64,000 nt of DNA. Origin: Spongilla lacustris (lineage: Eukaryota; Porifera; Demospongiae; Spongillida; Spongillidae). Location of the stretch: contig OX442427.1 of NCBI GenBank assembly GCA_949361645.1, forward strand, positions 7,992,023 to 8,056,022, written 5' to 3'. Both the position numbers and the translations under genes were made by a program. Below are positions 1 to 21,338 of this stretch, piece by piece (position 1 is the stretch's first letter; every line of letters starts with the position of its first letter). The notes beneath the pieces are model-generated. The model searched no databases and was not told the origin of the DNA. It saw nothing but the letters and a program-made list of their open reading frames with translations.

Positions 1-97
1 CCTTTGCCAGTACCTCTGGTTTGCAGCAATGCAAGCATTCAGTGAACAGTGATGGATGCGAAGACAATACCCATGGGGTTGATAGACCTATCCTCAC

Positions 98-745
98 CTC
101 TGAAAGTGGTTTATTCAGGCCCGATATAGTCACCGTTATCTTCTTGGTGTCTTCATAAGATGGTGGGTGGTGAGAGGCAGCGGTGTTTCGCGCGCTTTTG
201 CTGTCCAGCTGCCCTCCATTGTGGATGTAAGAATCGTCTTCAGGTGAGGATGGAACTGACCCTCTTGTGCGATTGCGACCGACGCTGGGCGTGGACGACA
301 TGATAGGCTTGTTGGGGCCTGCCTTGAAAGGGCCTCCTTTGCCCTGTCCGCTACCTTTAACCACGCTAGATTTGAAATGTCCCCCCTTTGCCTGGATGGC
401 CTTGGCTTTGGTACTCCTTATTGCTGCAGGGGCTGGCTTAATTCGGGTTTGAGCTGTTTTACCTTGCACTGGTGGTTGTGATTGGGTTTCCTTTGGTGTA
501 ATTTTCACTCGCAGATCGGTGATTGTCGACTTCTGCTTTTGAGCCAATACATCTCGTAGGTCTGAAATGGCTTGACCCGCTGACGTTGTAGGTTTTGCGC
601 TATCGTGCGGCTGACCCAGTCGCTCCTTGACGGATGGTCTCTGTGTGAAGGGATAGGGCTTGTTCTTTCTAGTGAACTGAGGTGGACGTTTCCAACTTTT
701 CTCTTCAACCAGTTCGTCAAGCGACATATCGACCTTCGACGCCAT
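98..745 (-). CDS. mRNA-export-adaptor-like protein, first coding exon (5' partial gene)
   Basis: An ATG at 745 opens 216 codons with no stop, ending at a good splice donor (GAG then gtgagga, intron from 97). The rest of the gene lies left of the window. The N-terminus contains KVDMSLDELVEEK, which closely resembles the UAP56-binding motif of ALYREF, FYTTD1/UIF and POLDIP3 (consensus like KMDMSLDDIIK). The middle is basic and low in complexity (Lys, Ser, Pro, Gly, Gln), as in those adaptors. The exon ends in KKITVTISGLNKPLSE, which could be the first strand of an RRM; this is inference. If correct, the protein would couple the TREX/UAP56 complex to mRNA export in the nucleus. Which adaptor family it belongs to cannot be settled from one exon. 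It is transcribed divergently from TRAF7. Confidence 0.6.
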
Positions 746-1552
746 TGTGGATACCTTTCAATTGCAGCGAAGTGAGCAAAACTTAACAGGTGGGTATCAA
801 ATGGAGTCTTTCGAACACAAAGGAAGGAACTGCTGCGGATTTTCGACTAAACGCGTTGTTTTTGAAAAGGGTTCGATAAACAATGCAAGGAAACGCTCCA
901 CGTCCGCCCTCCGATATTACAAGCACATGGTAGTGACGTATTATTAATAATGGTCACTGAATTTAACCCTTGGGGGGCTCAGTAATAGGCTTCTTAATCA
1001 GTGTTCAAACCAGGAATAATGTACCCAAGTCGCACGGTTGGAGTTGGAGAGGACACATCGGTTGGATATCATACCCTCCCAAAAACAAATAAGCCTAGAG
1101 TCAGTGTAAGCGAGCATAGACTTCTGCTTGACGGGTAGATAGAGTGTACAATGGCACCGTTCCTCATTGAATTGTATTTAGGGTCCCGCACGCTTCAACA
1201 AATCGCCCAGGCCACTTAGGGGTCATTCCCGGACCCATTCAAACGCTTCCAGCGCGTCTCGTCAGAGCTTAAGTAACTCCGAACCTCTTGGGTCGCACGA
1301 AGATCGCGCCTCCGTAAGTGATACGGTGTTGTTCTAACCTATCTTATACGTGTCCTCATGGAACATTGTAGACTCCTACCAACTACGTGGTGCACTCCGG
1401 AAACGTCTCCACACGTTCGATTGTTTCCCCTTCTGGACTGAGCCATGGGACGCACGAGGAGGCCCTGAGTGTGAGCGTGGCTGCGTCGTACACGTGACTT
1501 GTGTGATGTGTGTTAATGGCGCTAATCACAGGAGGTCATTGTCCCTGCTGAA
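746..1552. promoter_or_regulatory. Divergent intergenic region between the adaptor gene and TRAF7
   Basis: About 800 bp separate the two divergent start codons. I see no convincing coding exon here. The 100-codon open frame at 1350-1652 is in a different frame from the TRAF7 RING exon. A bidirectional promoter is the simplest reading; no clear TATA box was recognised. A possible acceptor (tcacag, ending at 1530) precedes the TRAF7 start, so an upstream 5' exon of TRAF7 may lie here. Confidence 0.4.
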
Positions 1553-10019
<8,467 letters not shown>

Positions 10020-10326
10020 GTACCTCCTCCCCACCCCCACCTTGTGCTGCACCCCACACCTTCTGGCTCTGACATCTGCTCAGAAGAGCTTTCATTTCTC
10101 CCTGCCCTGGAATCACAGACCTGTGGGGTCACATCTGACAAACTGTGGCTCCTTTGTATGTGTGTTCATGCATGTATGTGTATATTATTATGTATATGTA
10201 TGTATGTGTATGTGATATTGTTTTTATTTTTCTAACCCTTGTGTCCTAAGTACAAAGCTATGAATATTAGTTGGATTACATATATAGTTTACATGTAGGT
10301 ATCTTAGTTTTTAATGCTGAAAGTAC

Positions 10327-10332
10327 AATAAA
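10327..10332 (+). terminator. Candidate TRAF7 polyadenylation signal
   Basis: AATAAA lies about 310 bp after the TRAF7 stop and is followed by G/T-rich sequence. The LRRK-A gene ends at 10644 on the other strand, so the two genes converge here with about 620 bp between stop codons. Confidence 0.5.
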
Positions 10333-10643
10333 CTGCCTGTGGTGGTTGTGAGGGTGTCTGTTGTTATGGGCAACATGTAGGCGTATGTTCCTACAGATGC
10401 ATTCAGTGAGTGATCCTAACCAATCATTGTTGCCCAATATCATACAAATCAAACCAAACTGTTATTTCCATGGTTACAGGTCACACATGTATGTACATAT
10501 AACTAGACCATCAGCTCTGTTTGGGCAAAGAACATAACACACAATTACATCTCTGTCAAATAAAATTAACTGTGCACATACATGATCTCACATACAGGTA
10601 CATAAATAATTCCAAGGCAACACAAAAATATTATCTAGTACTG

Positions 10644-13600
10644 TCATTCATTCTCCAATTGGTCCCCACCATCGTCATCATTCCCACACATTGGGGGGTT
10701 GTATGCAGACCAAATTAAGACGACATCATCCTTGGGGGGTTTGGTGATGAGGTAAGGATAAGGACTAGTGGTGCAGGATGGGGGGTCCCCGGGGGGCTTC
10801 AAGCTTGGCGGCACATTTGTAGAGTAGTTGGTGGCCCCAAAGTACGTTCCCCCAAAGCTGACCACAATGCTCATGTCTGAAGAAGACCCTGATGATGTCA
10901 CCTCAGAGGGTGTGGATGATGTCACCTCAGAGGGTGTGGATGACCTCTCCATGGTTTCACTGCTGGACAGCACTTCTTCTTTTCTTGAAAAAAACTGTTT
11001 GACAGACCTGATCCCCATAAGGCACCGGCTGGCTCCTGCGCAGGTGTGGTAGGAGGTGAGGAGCCTGAGGTCTGTGCTCATTACCAGGATCATTCCACCT
11101 CCAGTACCCACGTAAATGACTTCGTTGAAACAGAGCAGGGAGGTGATGCGACTGAGGCGAGGTATGCAGTCAGCACTCTTCTTTGACACATAATTGGAGT
11201 AGTCGGGGCTGCCGTAAGTCTGCTTGCACACCTCGCTGCAGTCAAAATCCATCGCCATCCTCTTTTCCTGCACTTCCCATAATTCTAAATAGTGCCTGTC
11301 GCTAATAAGCACGTGATTGGTTCCAGCGCACGAAGCCAGGTATTTTATGCGACGCCCAGTTCTCACCTGGTCACAGATCTCTGCCTTAAGTGTCCCCAGG
11401 CAGTCAAGGATTGCTATCTGAGTGCCAACGGCAGAACTGCACACAGCCCACAGCTCAGCATTGTGGCAGCAGCCAGCAATGACGGCATCATAGAGGTCCT
11501 CCTTCAGAGCACTGGAGTGCTTTGGAACCAGGGCTTGCAGGAAGCCAGCCCCACCCACAGCCTGCTGAGGTATCTCACTCACAGCAAAGAGGTGTGTTCC
11601 CTTGTGTGCGAGGGCCAAGATGCATGACGTGTGCTCGATGAAGACCAGCTTGAAGATCTTACTGGACCCCTCCCACCTGGCCACCTCCTTCTTTGTGGTA
11701 GCACTGTAGACGTGGAGTCCCGTGCCAACAGTGGCCACCCACACCTGGTCCCCAGTGATGCAGATACTGGATACAATCTTTAACCCTGACTTGTCAATAA
11801 CCTGTGGAGAAGATAGGAGATGGGTGATGAGGGGAAGGGGATGTGGGTGATGAGGGGAAGGGGATGTGGGTGATGAGGGGAAGGGATGTGGGTGATGAGG
11901 GGAAGGGATGTGGGTGATGAGGGGAAGGGATGTGGGTGATGAGGGGAAGGGATGTGGGTGATGAGGGGAAGGGATGTGGGTGATGAGGGAAGGGGATGTG
12001 GGTGATGAGGGAAGGGATGTGGGTGATGAGGGAAGGGGATGTGGGTGATGAGGGGAAGGGATGTGGGTGATGAGGGGAAGGGGATGTGGGTGATGAGGGG
12101 AAGAGATGTGGGTGATGAGGGGAAGGGGATGTGGGTGATGAGGGGAAGGGATGTGGGTGATGAGGGGAAGGGATGTGGGTGATGAGGGAAGGGGATGTGG
12201 GTGATGAGGGGAAGGGGATGTGGGTGATGAGGGAAGGGATGTGGGTGATGAGGGGAAGAGATGTGGGTGATGAGGGGGAGGGATGTGGGTGATGAGGGGA
12301 AGGGGATGTGGGTGATGAGGGGAAGGGGATGTGGGTGATGAGGGGAAGGGGATGTGGGTGATGAGGGGAAGGGGATGTGGGTGATGAGGGAAGGGATGTG
12401 GGTGATGAGGGGAAGGGATGTGGGTGATGAGGGAAGGGATGTGGGTGATGAGGGGAAGAGATGTGAGTGATGAGGGGAAGGGATGTGGGTGATGAGGGGA
12501 AGGGGATGTGGGTGATGAGGGGAAGGGATGTGGGTGATGAGGGGGAGGGATGTGGGTGATGAGGGGAAGGGGATGTGGGTGATGAGGGGAAGGGATGTGG
12601 GTGATGAGGGAAGGGGATGTGGGTGATGAGGGGAAGAGATGTGGGTGATGAGGGGGAGGGATGTGGGTGATGAGGGGAAGGGGATGTGGGTGATGAGGGG
12701 AAGGGGATGTGGGTGACGAGGGGAAGGGATGTGGGTGATGAGGGGAAGGGGATGTGGGTGATGAGGGGAAGAGATGTGGGTGATGAGGGGGAGGGATGTG
12801 GGTGATGAGGGGAAGGGATGTGGGTGATGAGGGGAAGGGATGTGGGTGATGAGGGGAAGGGATGTGGGTGATGAGGGAAGGGGATGTGGGTGATGAGGGG
12901 AAGGGATGTGGGTGATGAGGGGAAGGGGATGTGGGTGATGAGGGGAAGGGGATGTGGGTGATGAGGGGAAGGGGATGTGGGTGACGAGGGGAAGGGGATG
13001 TGGGGAAGGGGATGTGGGTGACGAGGGGAAGGGGATGTGGGTGACGAGGGGAAGGGGATGTGGGTGACGAGGGGAAGGGATGTGGGTGACGAGGGGAAGG
13101 GGATGTGAGTGATGAGGGGAAGGGGATGTGGGTGATGAGGGAAGGGGATGTGGGTGACGAGGGGAAGGGATGTGGGTGATGAGGGGAAGGGGATGTGGGT
13201 GATGAGGGGAAGGGGATGTGGGTGATGAGGGGAAGGGATGTGGGTGATGAGGGGAAGGGATGTGGGTGATGAGGGGAAGGGGATGTGGGTGATGAGGGGA
13301 AGGGGATGTGAGTGACGAGGGGAAGGGGATGTGAGTGATGAGGGGAAGGGGATGTGGGTGATGAGGGGAAGGGATGTGGGTGATGAGGGGAAGGGATGTG
13401 GGTGATGAGGGGAAGGGGATGTGGGTGATGAGGGGAAGGGGATGTGGGTGATGAGGGGAAGGGGATGTGGGTGATGAGGGGAAGGGATGTGGGTGATGAG
13501 GGGAAGGGGATGTGGGTGATGAGGGGAAGGGATGTGGGTGATGAGGGGAAGGGATGTGGGTGATGAGGGGAAGGGGATGTGGGTGATGAGGGGAAGAGAT

Positions 13601-16600
13601 GTGGGTGATGAGGGAAGGGGATGTGGGTGATGAGGGGAAGGGGATGTGGGTGATGAGGGGAAGGGGATGTGGGTGATGAGGGAAGGGGATGTGAGTGATG
13701 AGGGGAAGGGGATGTGGGTGATGAGGGGAAGGGATGTGGGTGATGAGGGGAAGGGGATATGAGTGATGAGGGGAAGGGGATGTGGGTGACGAGGGGAAGG
13801 GGATGTGGGTGACGAGGGGAAGGGGATGTGGGTGATGGCAGAGGAAGGGATGTGAGTGAAGCTAGTGTGGGAGGGGCAAAGTGTATAGTAATAAAAACTG
13901 ATACGTTACACCATAATGGCCTCTGAGGGAATGCATCTCTATGAAAAGGAGGAGTCACTTGCCTGTGCACCCACTCCAGTGGGATGGTATGCGACGACAG
14001 AGAGGCAGTCAGCACCACCATACCACACTTCCAAGATGGAGTTTTCACTCAGGCCAATAACTGGGTAGGTAGCACTATTTGTTTCCTGCTCCCCAGATAA
14101 CCATAGAGGAGAGCTGGTCACCGAAGTGCGAGGTGATGTAATGGGGGAGGGGCTGGTCACCGACGATCGAGGTGATGTAATGGAGGAGGGGCTGGAAGAT
14201 GGAACTGAGGAACTAAGTTTGTAGCATGCAACTGTGATGCCCTGCTCGTTAAGTTCGACTGCAGACATCAAAGAAGTTAACACACTGGTGCGGAGGACCC
14301 GGAGTATCTCCAGGAAGGTCGGGCGGTGTTGGGGCTTCTCACTCCAACACCAGCACATCAGCTCAATCATCCACAGAGAGTTGGGGCGTTGCTATTGGTA
14401 ACAGAAAAACAAATATTGTTGAACAAGGTTTAAGTGACAGGGAGAAAAGGGAGGAGGAGAAGGGAAGAAGAAATAAAATTTAACCCTTCCCAAGCCTAGG
14501 CTTACGTTACCCTTAATAATAGCTCAGGCCTCTTTCCGGCACTCAGCAATGCCTCTGGAGGTCTCATTTCCTTCTGAAAAGGGTTACCGAAGGAGAAGAG
14601 ATAGTACATGAACATCCCAAAGGAGTACACATCCAGCTTTGTGCTGTAGGCCTCCTGCCCCCCATGGAGGAGGACCTCCGGGGGGAGGTAAGGCTTTGTG
14701 CCCTGCACACCACGTTCACCCTGTGGTGTGAACTGCTTGCAAATGCCATAGTCCGCTAGCTTCAATTGGACCACCTGGTCCCCAGTCCACTGAGTCTCCG
14801 GAAGAGGGAACTTCCAGACCAGAACATTTCCTGGTTTGATGTCTCTAAAGATGAAACTCTGATTATGGAGGTAGTTGAGTGCTTCTGCAACCTGTGGAAG
14901 GCGAGTCATAAACAGCCAATTCCTTATAAAGCCCACCTGTATCATCGTGGACTGCAAGGTTGCTCTGCTAAGTTTGACCTTTGCTTGTTGAAACTTTTGC
15001 ACACAGGCCTTGAGGTCTCCCAGGGGGGCCAGCTCTAACAGCAGTCGGAGGGGGGCCAGAGTGACCCCCAACAGCTGTAGGATGTTCTGGTGGTTCAGTC
15101 TGTACATCACTCTGGCTTCTTGGCCTGCATTCTGGTAGATCTCCCAGGCTGTCAGCTCGGCTTGAAGACTGGTGTTTTCTTCCATCACTCCTTGTGATGC
15201 ATACTCTTTGACAGCAACACTGCCATGGCGGCTCGTAGTGCCAGCAAACACAGCCCCAAATCCTCCCTCCCCAAGTGTGTGGTTCTTGATGATACATTTC
15301 GAGTCAAATACCATGGAGGGAACAAAGTCCCTGAACACCTGAACAGCAGAGAAAGGAGAGTGTGAGGGGTGAGAGGGGGAAGGGAGGGAGGGGAGGGAGA
15401 GAATAATATAGTGGAGTGAGGAAGTAGTGAGGCAAGAGGTGAAAGAAAGGAGACGAGGTAGAGTGAGGGAGAAGAGGTATGGTGAGGGAGAAGAGGGATG
15501 GTGAGGGAGAAGAGGGATGGTGAGGGAGAAGAGGGATGGTGAGGGAGAAGAGGGATGGTGAGGGAGAAGAGGGATGGTGAGGGAGAAGAGGGAGGGAGAC
15601 CCACCATATCAGGAGCAATGTCTGCCACTGACATCTTCCCATGCAGAGGGCACTCCAGGTCCCTTCCCTCTGCAACCATCCTAGCACAGTAGGGGCTGGA
15701 GAAGAAGTAAGCCACCTCCTTGATTGATCCAGTGATGGAGTCTTCTTTCCCACTTGGCCTCACACAGGCTGGACAAGGACTGGCAATAGTCACTGTGGAA
15801 TATTCAATCCCTCTCTTCCTTCCAAACACCTCGTACCAGTCATCTAGTACAGACCGCACACACTCCACCCCTTTCTGGAGAAGCCATGTTGCCACACAGA
15901 TGTGTCTGCTGGTGATATCATCAGCGCTGAACACTGAAGTCACGTAGGAAGGCAGGATGCACTCTTCAGGCAATACATCCACCTTTATTTTAACCCCTTT
16001 TGACAACTCTATCTTCTCATCACCTCTGCTTGATATGATCCTGTGATACTTATGGCCGGGGAGGGGGCAGTCTACAGGCACAATCCTGAGGATCTCCACA
16101 TTGTTCCACACCAGCTTCACACCAGTTCTCCAGCAGCACCAGTGGGGCCCTTCTAATGACATGCCCTCTTCTATGGGCCAAGGCCAGGACAGCCACTCCC
16201 CACACTGCCTCAGTATGGGACCACTGATCACACGGGCTATCAGGCGGGAGAAAAATCCATTTGGAATGAAGTGGAGAAATTGATATCTAATTAGTGTGCT
16301 TGGAAAGGAGGAGGAGGGGGAGGAGGGGGAGGGGGAGGAGGGGGAGAAGGGGGAGAAGGGGGAGGGGATGTTTGAGTGGGAGGAGGCAGAGGGAATAGGA
16401 ACTGGAGGAATGTTTGAGGGGGAGGAGGTGGAGAGATGGGGCTCTCCCCTGGGACTATTGTCTTTTATGGAGACTGAACATGAGAGCTCTTGTGTTAGAG
16501 GCAGGAGAGATGGTATCAGTAGATGCTGCTCATCCAACAAGAGGACCACTTCAAACTTTTGCATGATCTTAACAAGGTCCTTGATGAAAGGTTTGGTTGT

Positions 16601-19600
16601 GCTGTCTGTAAAGATTTTGTCCAAGTCCTGTACTAGCATCAAACCTGGTGTGTGAGAGGTGTGTGAGGTGTGAGGAGAACAGAGGTGTGAAGGTACGTAC
16701 CATTCTTTTGGTAAGGGTTCTTCTCCTGAATAGTGATGACCTTGGCTAGCATGGAGCATAGCCACTGAGGGTCAATGAAGTACAGGTCACTTAACTGGCT
16801 GTCTTCATAGTGCAGCAGAATGCCTGGAAGGTTGGGAGAGGGGAGGAGAGTGGAGAGGAGGTGGGAGGGGAGGGAGGAGGTGGAAGAGAAGAAGTGGAAT
16901 TAAAATGTAAAAAAATAAAAATGGCAGCTAGGGCAATACTGACCATTGTCATGAAGAAAGCTAGTAGCTTCATCAAATCCCTCCCTAGTTTCCAAGAGAG
17001 GGAGGACTGCAGCACTAAAGGAGACGAGAGTCATTCAGCATTCCCCTAGCCCACCCTCGTGACACACCAGTAATCTTCCCTAGACAGCACAGGGATCTTC
17101 TTTTGTTTGATATACTTGTTAGCCAAATCCCTTACAAGGCATTCAAGTGATATATAGAACTGCGGGGCTGTCTCATCCACGAGGGGGGTACAATGTCGCG
17201 ATCCTAGTTATTTAAATATTGAAAGGTCAGTTGAAAGGAATAAGAAAGTACACATACCTGGTTTCTTGTAGTTGATAGCTTTGTCATAGATGAAATCTCT
17301 GAGGGAATTCATCTTCAAGCAACAAAAGCAGTTTATAAACTGACAACAAGGCTCAATTGAGGGATATGCAAGTTGGCTTGAGTCATATTTGATGTAGAGC
17401 CGTTCAAACATATTCTCAAGATACTTCTTCTCTTCCTGCTTTATGCAGTCAACGTGGGTCCCCACCACAATCACAGGTGCACCAGGAGCTCTAGCCTAAG
17501 TGAAGAAAATAATCTAATGATTCAAATTGTACTTTGTTGCCTTATGGGCTGGACACACCCCCACACACACACACATGCACATACATATCACACACATGCA
17601 CACCCACCCACACATAACATGCACATACACACACGCACACCCCCACACAGCACACACACACAGCTCTTACCTCAATGTTCTCAAGCCATGGCTTGATACC
17701 CTCCAGTCCCTTCTCTCCCTCAGTCACGTCCCACACCACCAGGTACAAAGACCGCTCAGAGAGGAAGCATTGGTGTGTGGCATAGTACTCTTCCTAACAA
17801 AACAACAGCACATCATTCAATCATATCATCCCAAATGGAGCTCACCTGTCCTCCAAAGTCCCAGGTCATAAAGGTGACCTTTGGGGACCCTTTCTGCGGC
17901 CTATAGACCCAGTCCCCTAGGTCCACGCCCACTGTGGACAGGGGCACCCCACTGACCCCCATCTCCACCTCCTTCCTTCTGTCCACATGGCCACGTTTGG
18001 TCAGCTGCTGCAGTAGTGTGGTCTTGCCAGCCCTCACCGATCCCATCAACATCAGTTTGATGCGACGATATGGCTTTGAACTACAAGGACGGAAACAATA
18101 CATATCAGTCATGCCCTAGTTGGGGAAAGCCCCCCTTTAAGCTAGGGAAAGCCCCCCTCTAAGCTAGGGAAAGCCCCCCTCTAAGCTAGGGAAAGCCCCC
18201 TCTAAGCTAGGGAAAGCCCCCCTCTAAGCTAGGGAAAGCCCCCCTCTAAGCTAGGGAAAGCCCCCTCTAAGCTAGGGAAAGCCCCCCTCTAAGCTAGGGA
18301 AAGCCCCCCCTCTAAGCTAGGGAAAGCCCCCTCTAAGCTAGGGAAAGCCCTCCTCCCACCCCGCCCCCCAAGCTAGGGAAAGCCCCCCCTCTGAAAGCTC
18401 ATATAGTTTGAGAATGCTCATCAGAAGGGCCCATGTAGTAGAGGGAAAGCCCCTCCGTATGGACAAACCTTTGCAGCTTTGATTTGAGGTATGTTAGTAA
18501 TGGGCGCGGTGATGACTTCTCAAGTAAGCTGGCAGGCAGTGTGCTGATGTTCAGTCCCTGCAGACGCAGTACACACAAGGTCTGGGGGTCTAGGTGGCCC
18601 ATCTCCAATGGAAGCTCCTGAATCGCCACATTGTAGGACAAGTCTAAGGAGCCTAGCATATTAAGACGATGAATTTCTTTGGGAACTGCCTTCAGCTCGT
18701 TGTGGTCAAGCGTGAGTATGGACAGTGCGGGGAAGGTGAGCTGGCTTGTCACTGGGGGGGCGTTGGCTGGCAGGGTGGACTGGGCACCAGATAAGCAGTA
18801 CTCCACTTCCTCGCACAGCACAAACTCTTCAATCTTGTTGTAGGAGAGGCCAAGTGTGGTCAGCTTCCCCAGCACAGTGTGGGAGGCGTGGCCACAGTAC
18901 AGGCGCCCTTCCTGGGCCTGGGGGACCAGCATCATGTGGGGGGAGGAGCAGGGGATGTAGGCGGGGCGTGCGGCCACCGTGTTCACAATGAGGTTGTGGT
19001 CCAGGTAGACTGTGCCTATCAACCTGGGCAAGCTGCGCACAAGGTCCACGCGGCTTATCTGGTTATACTTCAAGTCAAGACGGTTAAGCCTTGGTGCCAA
19101 GCAGACCAAGTCCAAGGGAAGCTGTGAGAACATGTTTGACGAGAGGTCCAGTAACTGCAACTGAGATGTGTCGTGACTGTCCTCGTCCCTATCCACCTCA
19201 TGGTAGCCCGGGGGAGGCATGGCCACACGTGTGCGCTGCGTGATGGCTAGGTCCACCTGTGCTGACAGGGCCGCCCTCTGCTGTCTTACCTGCTTAACCA
19301 GTTCTTCAAAGTTGTCATCCAACTTGCAAGCTTTGCACAAGGTTTGATAGAACAGCTTCAGTTGCGCAATGCACGGTGTAATGGGCATGCCCCCTTCTAG
19401 CTCCCTAAAATACGTCTCACTCGCTCCACTGAAGTAGTGAAGACGAGAGAGCAGGTTGCCTGAGAGACGCAGTGTCTTAAGGTGTGGCATGACCCACAGG
19501 CCTGGTGGCAGGTCGGTTAGCCTGTTCCTCTGCACACTTAGCTCCTCCAGGGTGCACACCAGGCCTAAGAAGAGGTCCTCTGGTAAGGTGCTCAGCTGGT

Positions 19601-21118
19601 TGCCATCGAGCACCAACTTCTTCAATGACCTACAAGTATACACCACCTCCCGTGAGGAGCTGAAAGCTGAGGGGAGCTCTGATATGGAGTTGTGTGCCAA
19701 TGTGAGGGTGGAGAGGTGGGGCATTTGGAACAGCTCAGGGGGAACTGACCTTAGTCCACTTTCACTAATCTCCACGCTGGTGATTGCTACCAACCCAGAG
19801 CAGCTGTTCCTACGTGCTGCCACTGCTGACTCACCAAAGTAGCGAAGACATCCCAAGGCCAGTTCAAGGACAACCCCTTGGGCACCCATAGGGTCCTTGC
19901 CCCTAACAGACCATGTGGACATGACACTGTACATGGACTCCACAGCGCTGGTACTATCATCCACCCACACTGGCTGAACCTCAGTCAGCAACAGGCGGCT
20001 CCAATTAATCTCCCCTACCAGACGTTGCATCTTGCGGTCACTCTGCAAGGTCCTGTAATTGCGCATGTTTGTAAGCTGGGTGTGGTGGTAGAGGAGGAGC
20101 CGCAGAATGTCCTCGTAACCATTGCCCGCGGCAACCGAGATGGCTTCCTCCAACCCTTTGTTGATGCCAAACCTGACCAACAGTTTGACTGTCTCCACAT
20201 CCCCTGTGCCCACCGCCATCCTCAACAGTCTATCGTCTGCGGCCACCATCTTGAGGAGGTCCGCGTCTTTCAAGAAGTCCAGCAGCAGGCCCAAGCACTC
20301 CCTGTGCTTCATTTTGATCGCCATGATGACAGGCGTTTCGTCACCAACAACAAAGACCACTTTTGGGTCCAACTTGAGGTCCAGGCTGTGACGCATGAAC
20401 CCTGCCACAGTTAGGAGGGTGCTAAGCAGCTCTACGTAGTTATTCAGCACAGCTATGTGGAAGACGCTGTGGCCCTGTACAGTGATTGCCAACAACTTAT
20501 CCTCTGCGATCTTCAAGAGCGAAGGCGCACTGGTGGTGAACTTGTAAACATCCACCTCTGCAATCACGTCGTCTCTGCAAGGCTCCTCGGGGCAGCTGAT
20601 GTAACTGGACATCTGCTCACTTAAGCACAGCGACTTGTTGAAACTTTCTGTACATATCTCAGGGCCCTTGTCCTCACATTCCAGCTGCCCCTCCCCCTCC
20701 CCCTCCCCCAAGGTGCCACAATGAAATACAGGTGTGTGCACAGGACTGCCAAGAAATCTGTCCGCCTTGCCCCTGGGCATATGGGGCAAAGATTCAACAC
20801 GCCGAACGTTATGTTGGAGAGGAAGGAGCAAGCCGTCTCTGTGTGCATACTTCTTTGCCTGGGTAATGATGCTGTGAAACAGCCAGCTCACAAACTCTAT
20901 ATCATTCTTTTGACAGGCGATGTGGAATGGTAGGCAAGCAGCTTGGTCAGGTACAGCCAAGAGGGTGGGACACTTGGAGACGTAGTAGAACCTCAGGGGG
21001 GACATCAGCTGGCAGGCAATATGAAGAGGTGTGCCTGTCCCGTAGGTGGTCGTATAGATAGAAGCTTTGAAGTCTTCCACAAGCTTGATGGCAATGACTA
21101 TGTTACCACTTAAAGTAG

Positions 21119-21158
<40 letters not shown>

Positions 21159-21307
21159 TGTGGTGTGTGTGTGGTGTGTGTGTGGTGTGTGTGTGGTGTG
21201 TGTGTGGTGTGTGTGTGGTGTGTGTGTGGTGTGTGTGTGGTGTGTGTGTGAGTGTGTGTGGTGTGTGTGTGGTGTGTGTGTGGTGTGTGTGTGGTGTGTG
21301 TGTGGTG

Positions 21308-21338
<31 letters not shown>

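Noticed and set aside
10644..14048. A single 1,134-codon minus-strand frame
   Set aside because: Only its C-terminal 386 codons (from 11801) are real. The rest translates the 21-22-bp intronic repeat, and a clean acceptor marks the true exon start.
16265..16380. Possible intron within the Ser/Pro-rich part of the LRRK-A COR exon
   Set aside because: The A and B copies differ here by a multiple of three and both stay open, which favours coding low-complexity sequence.
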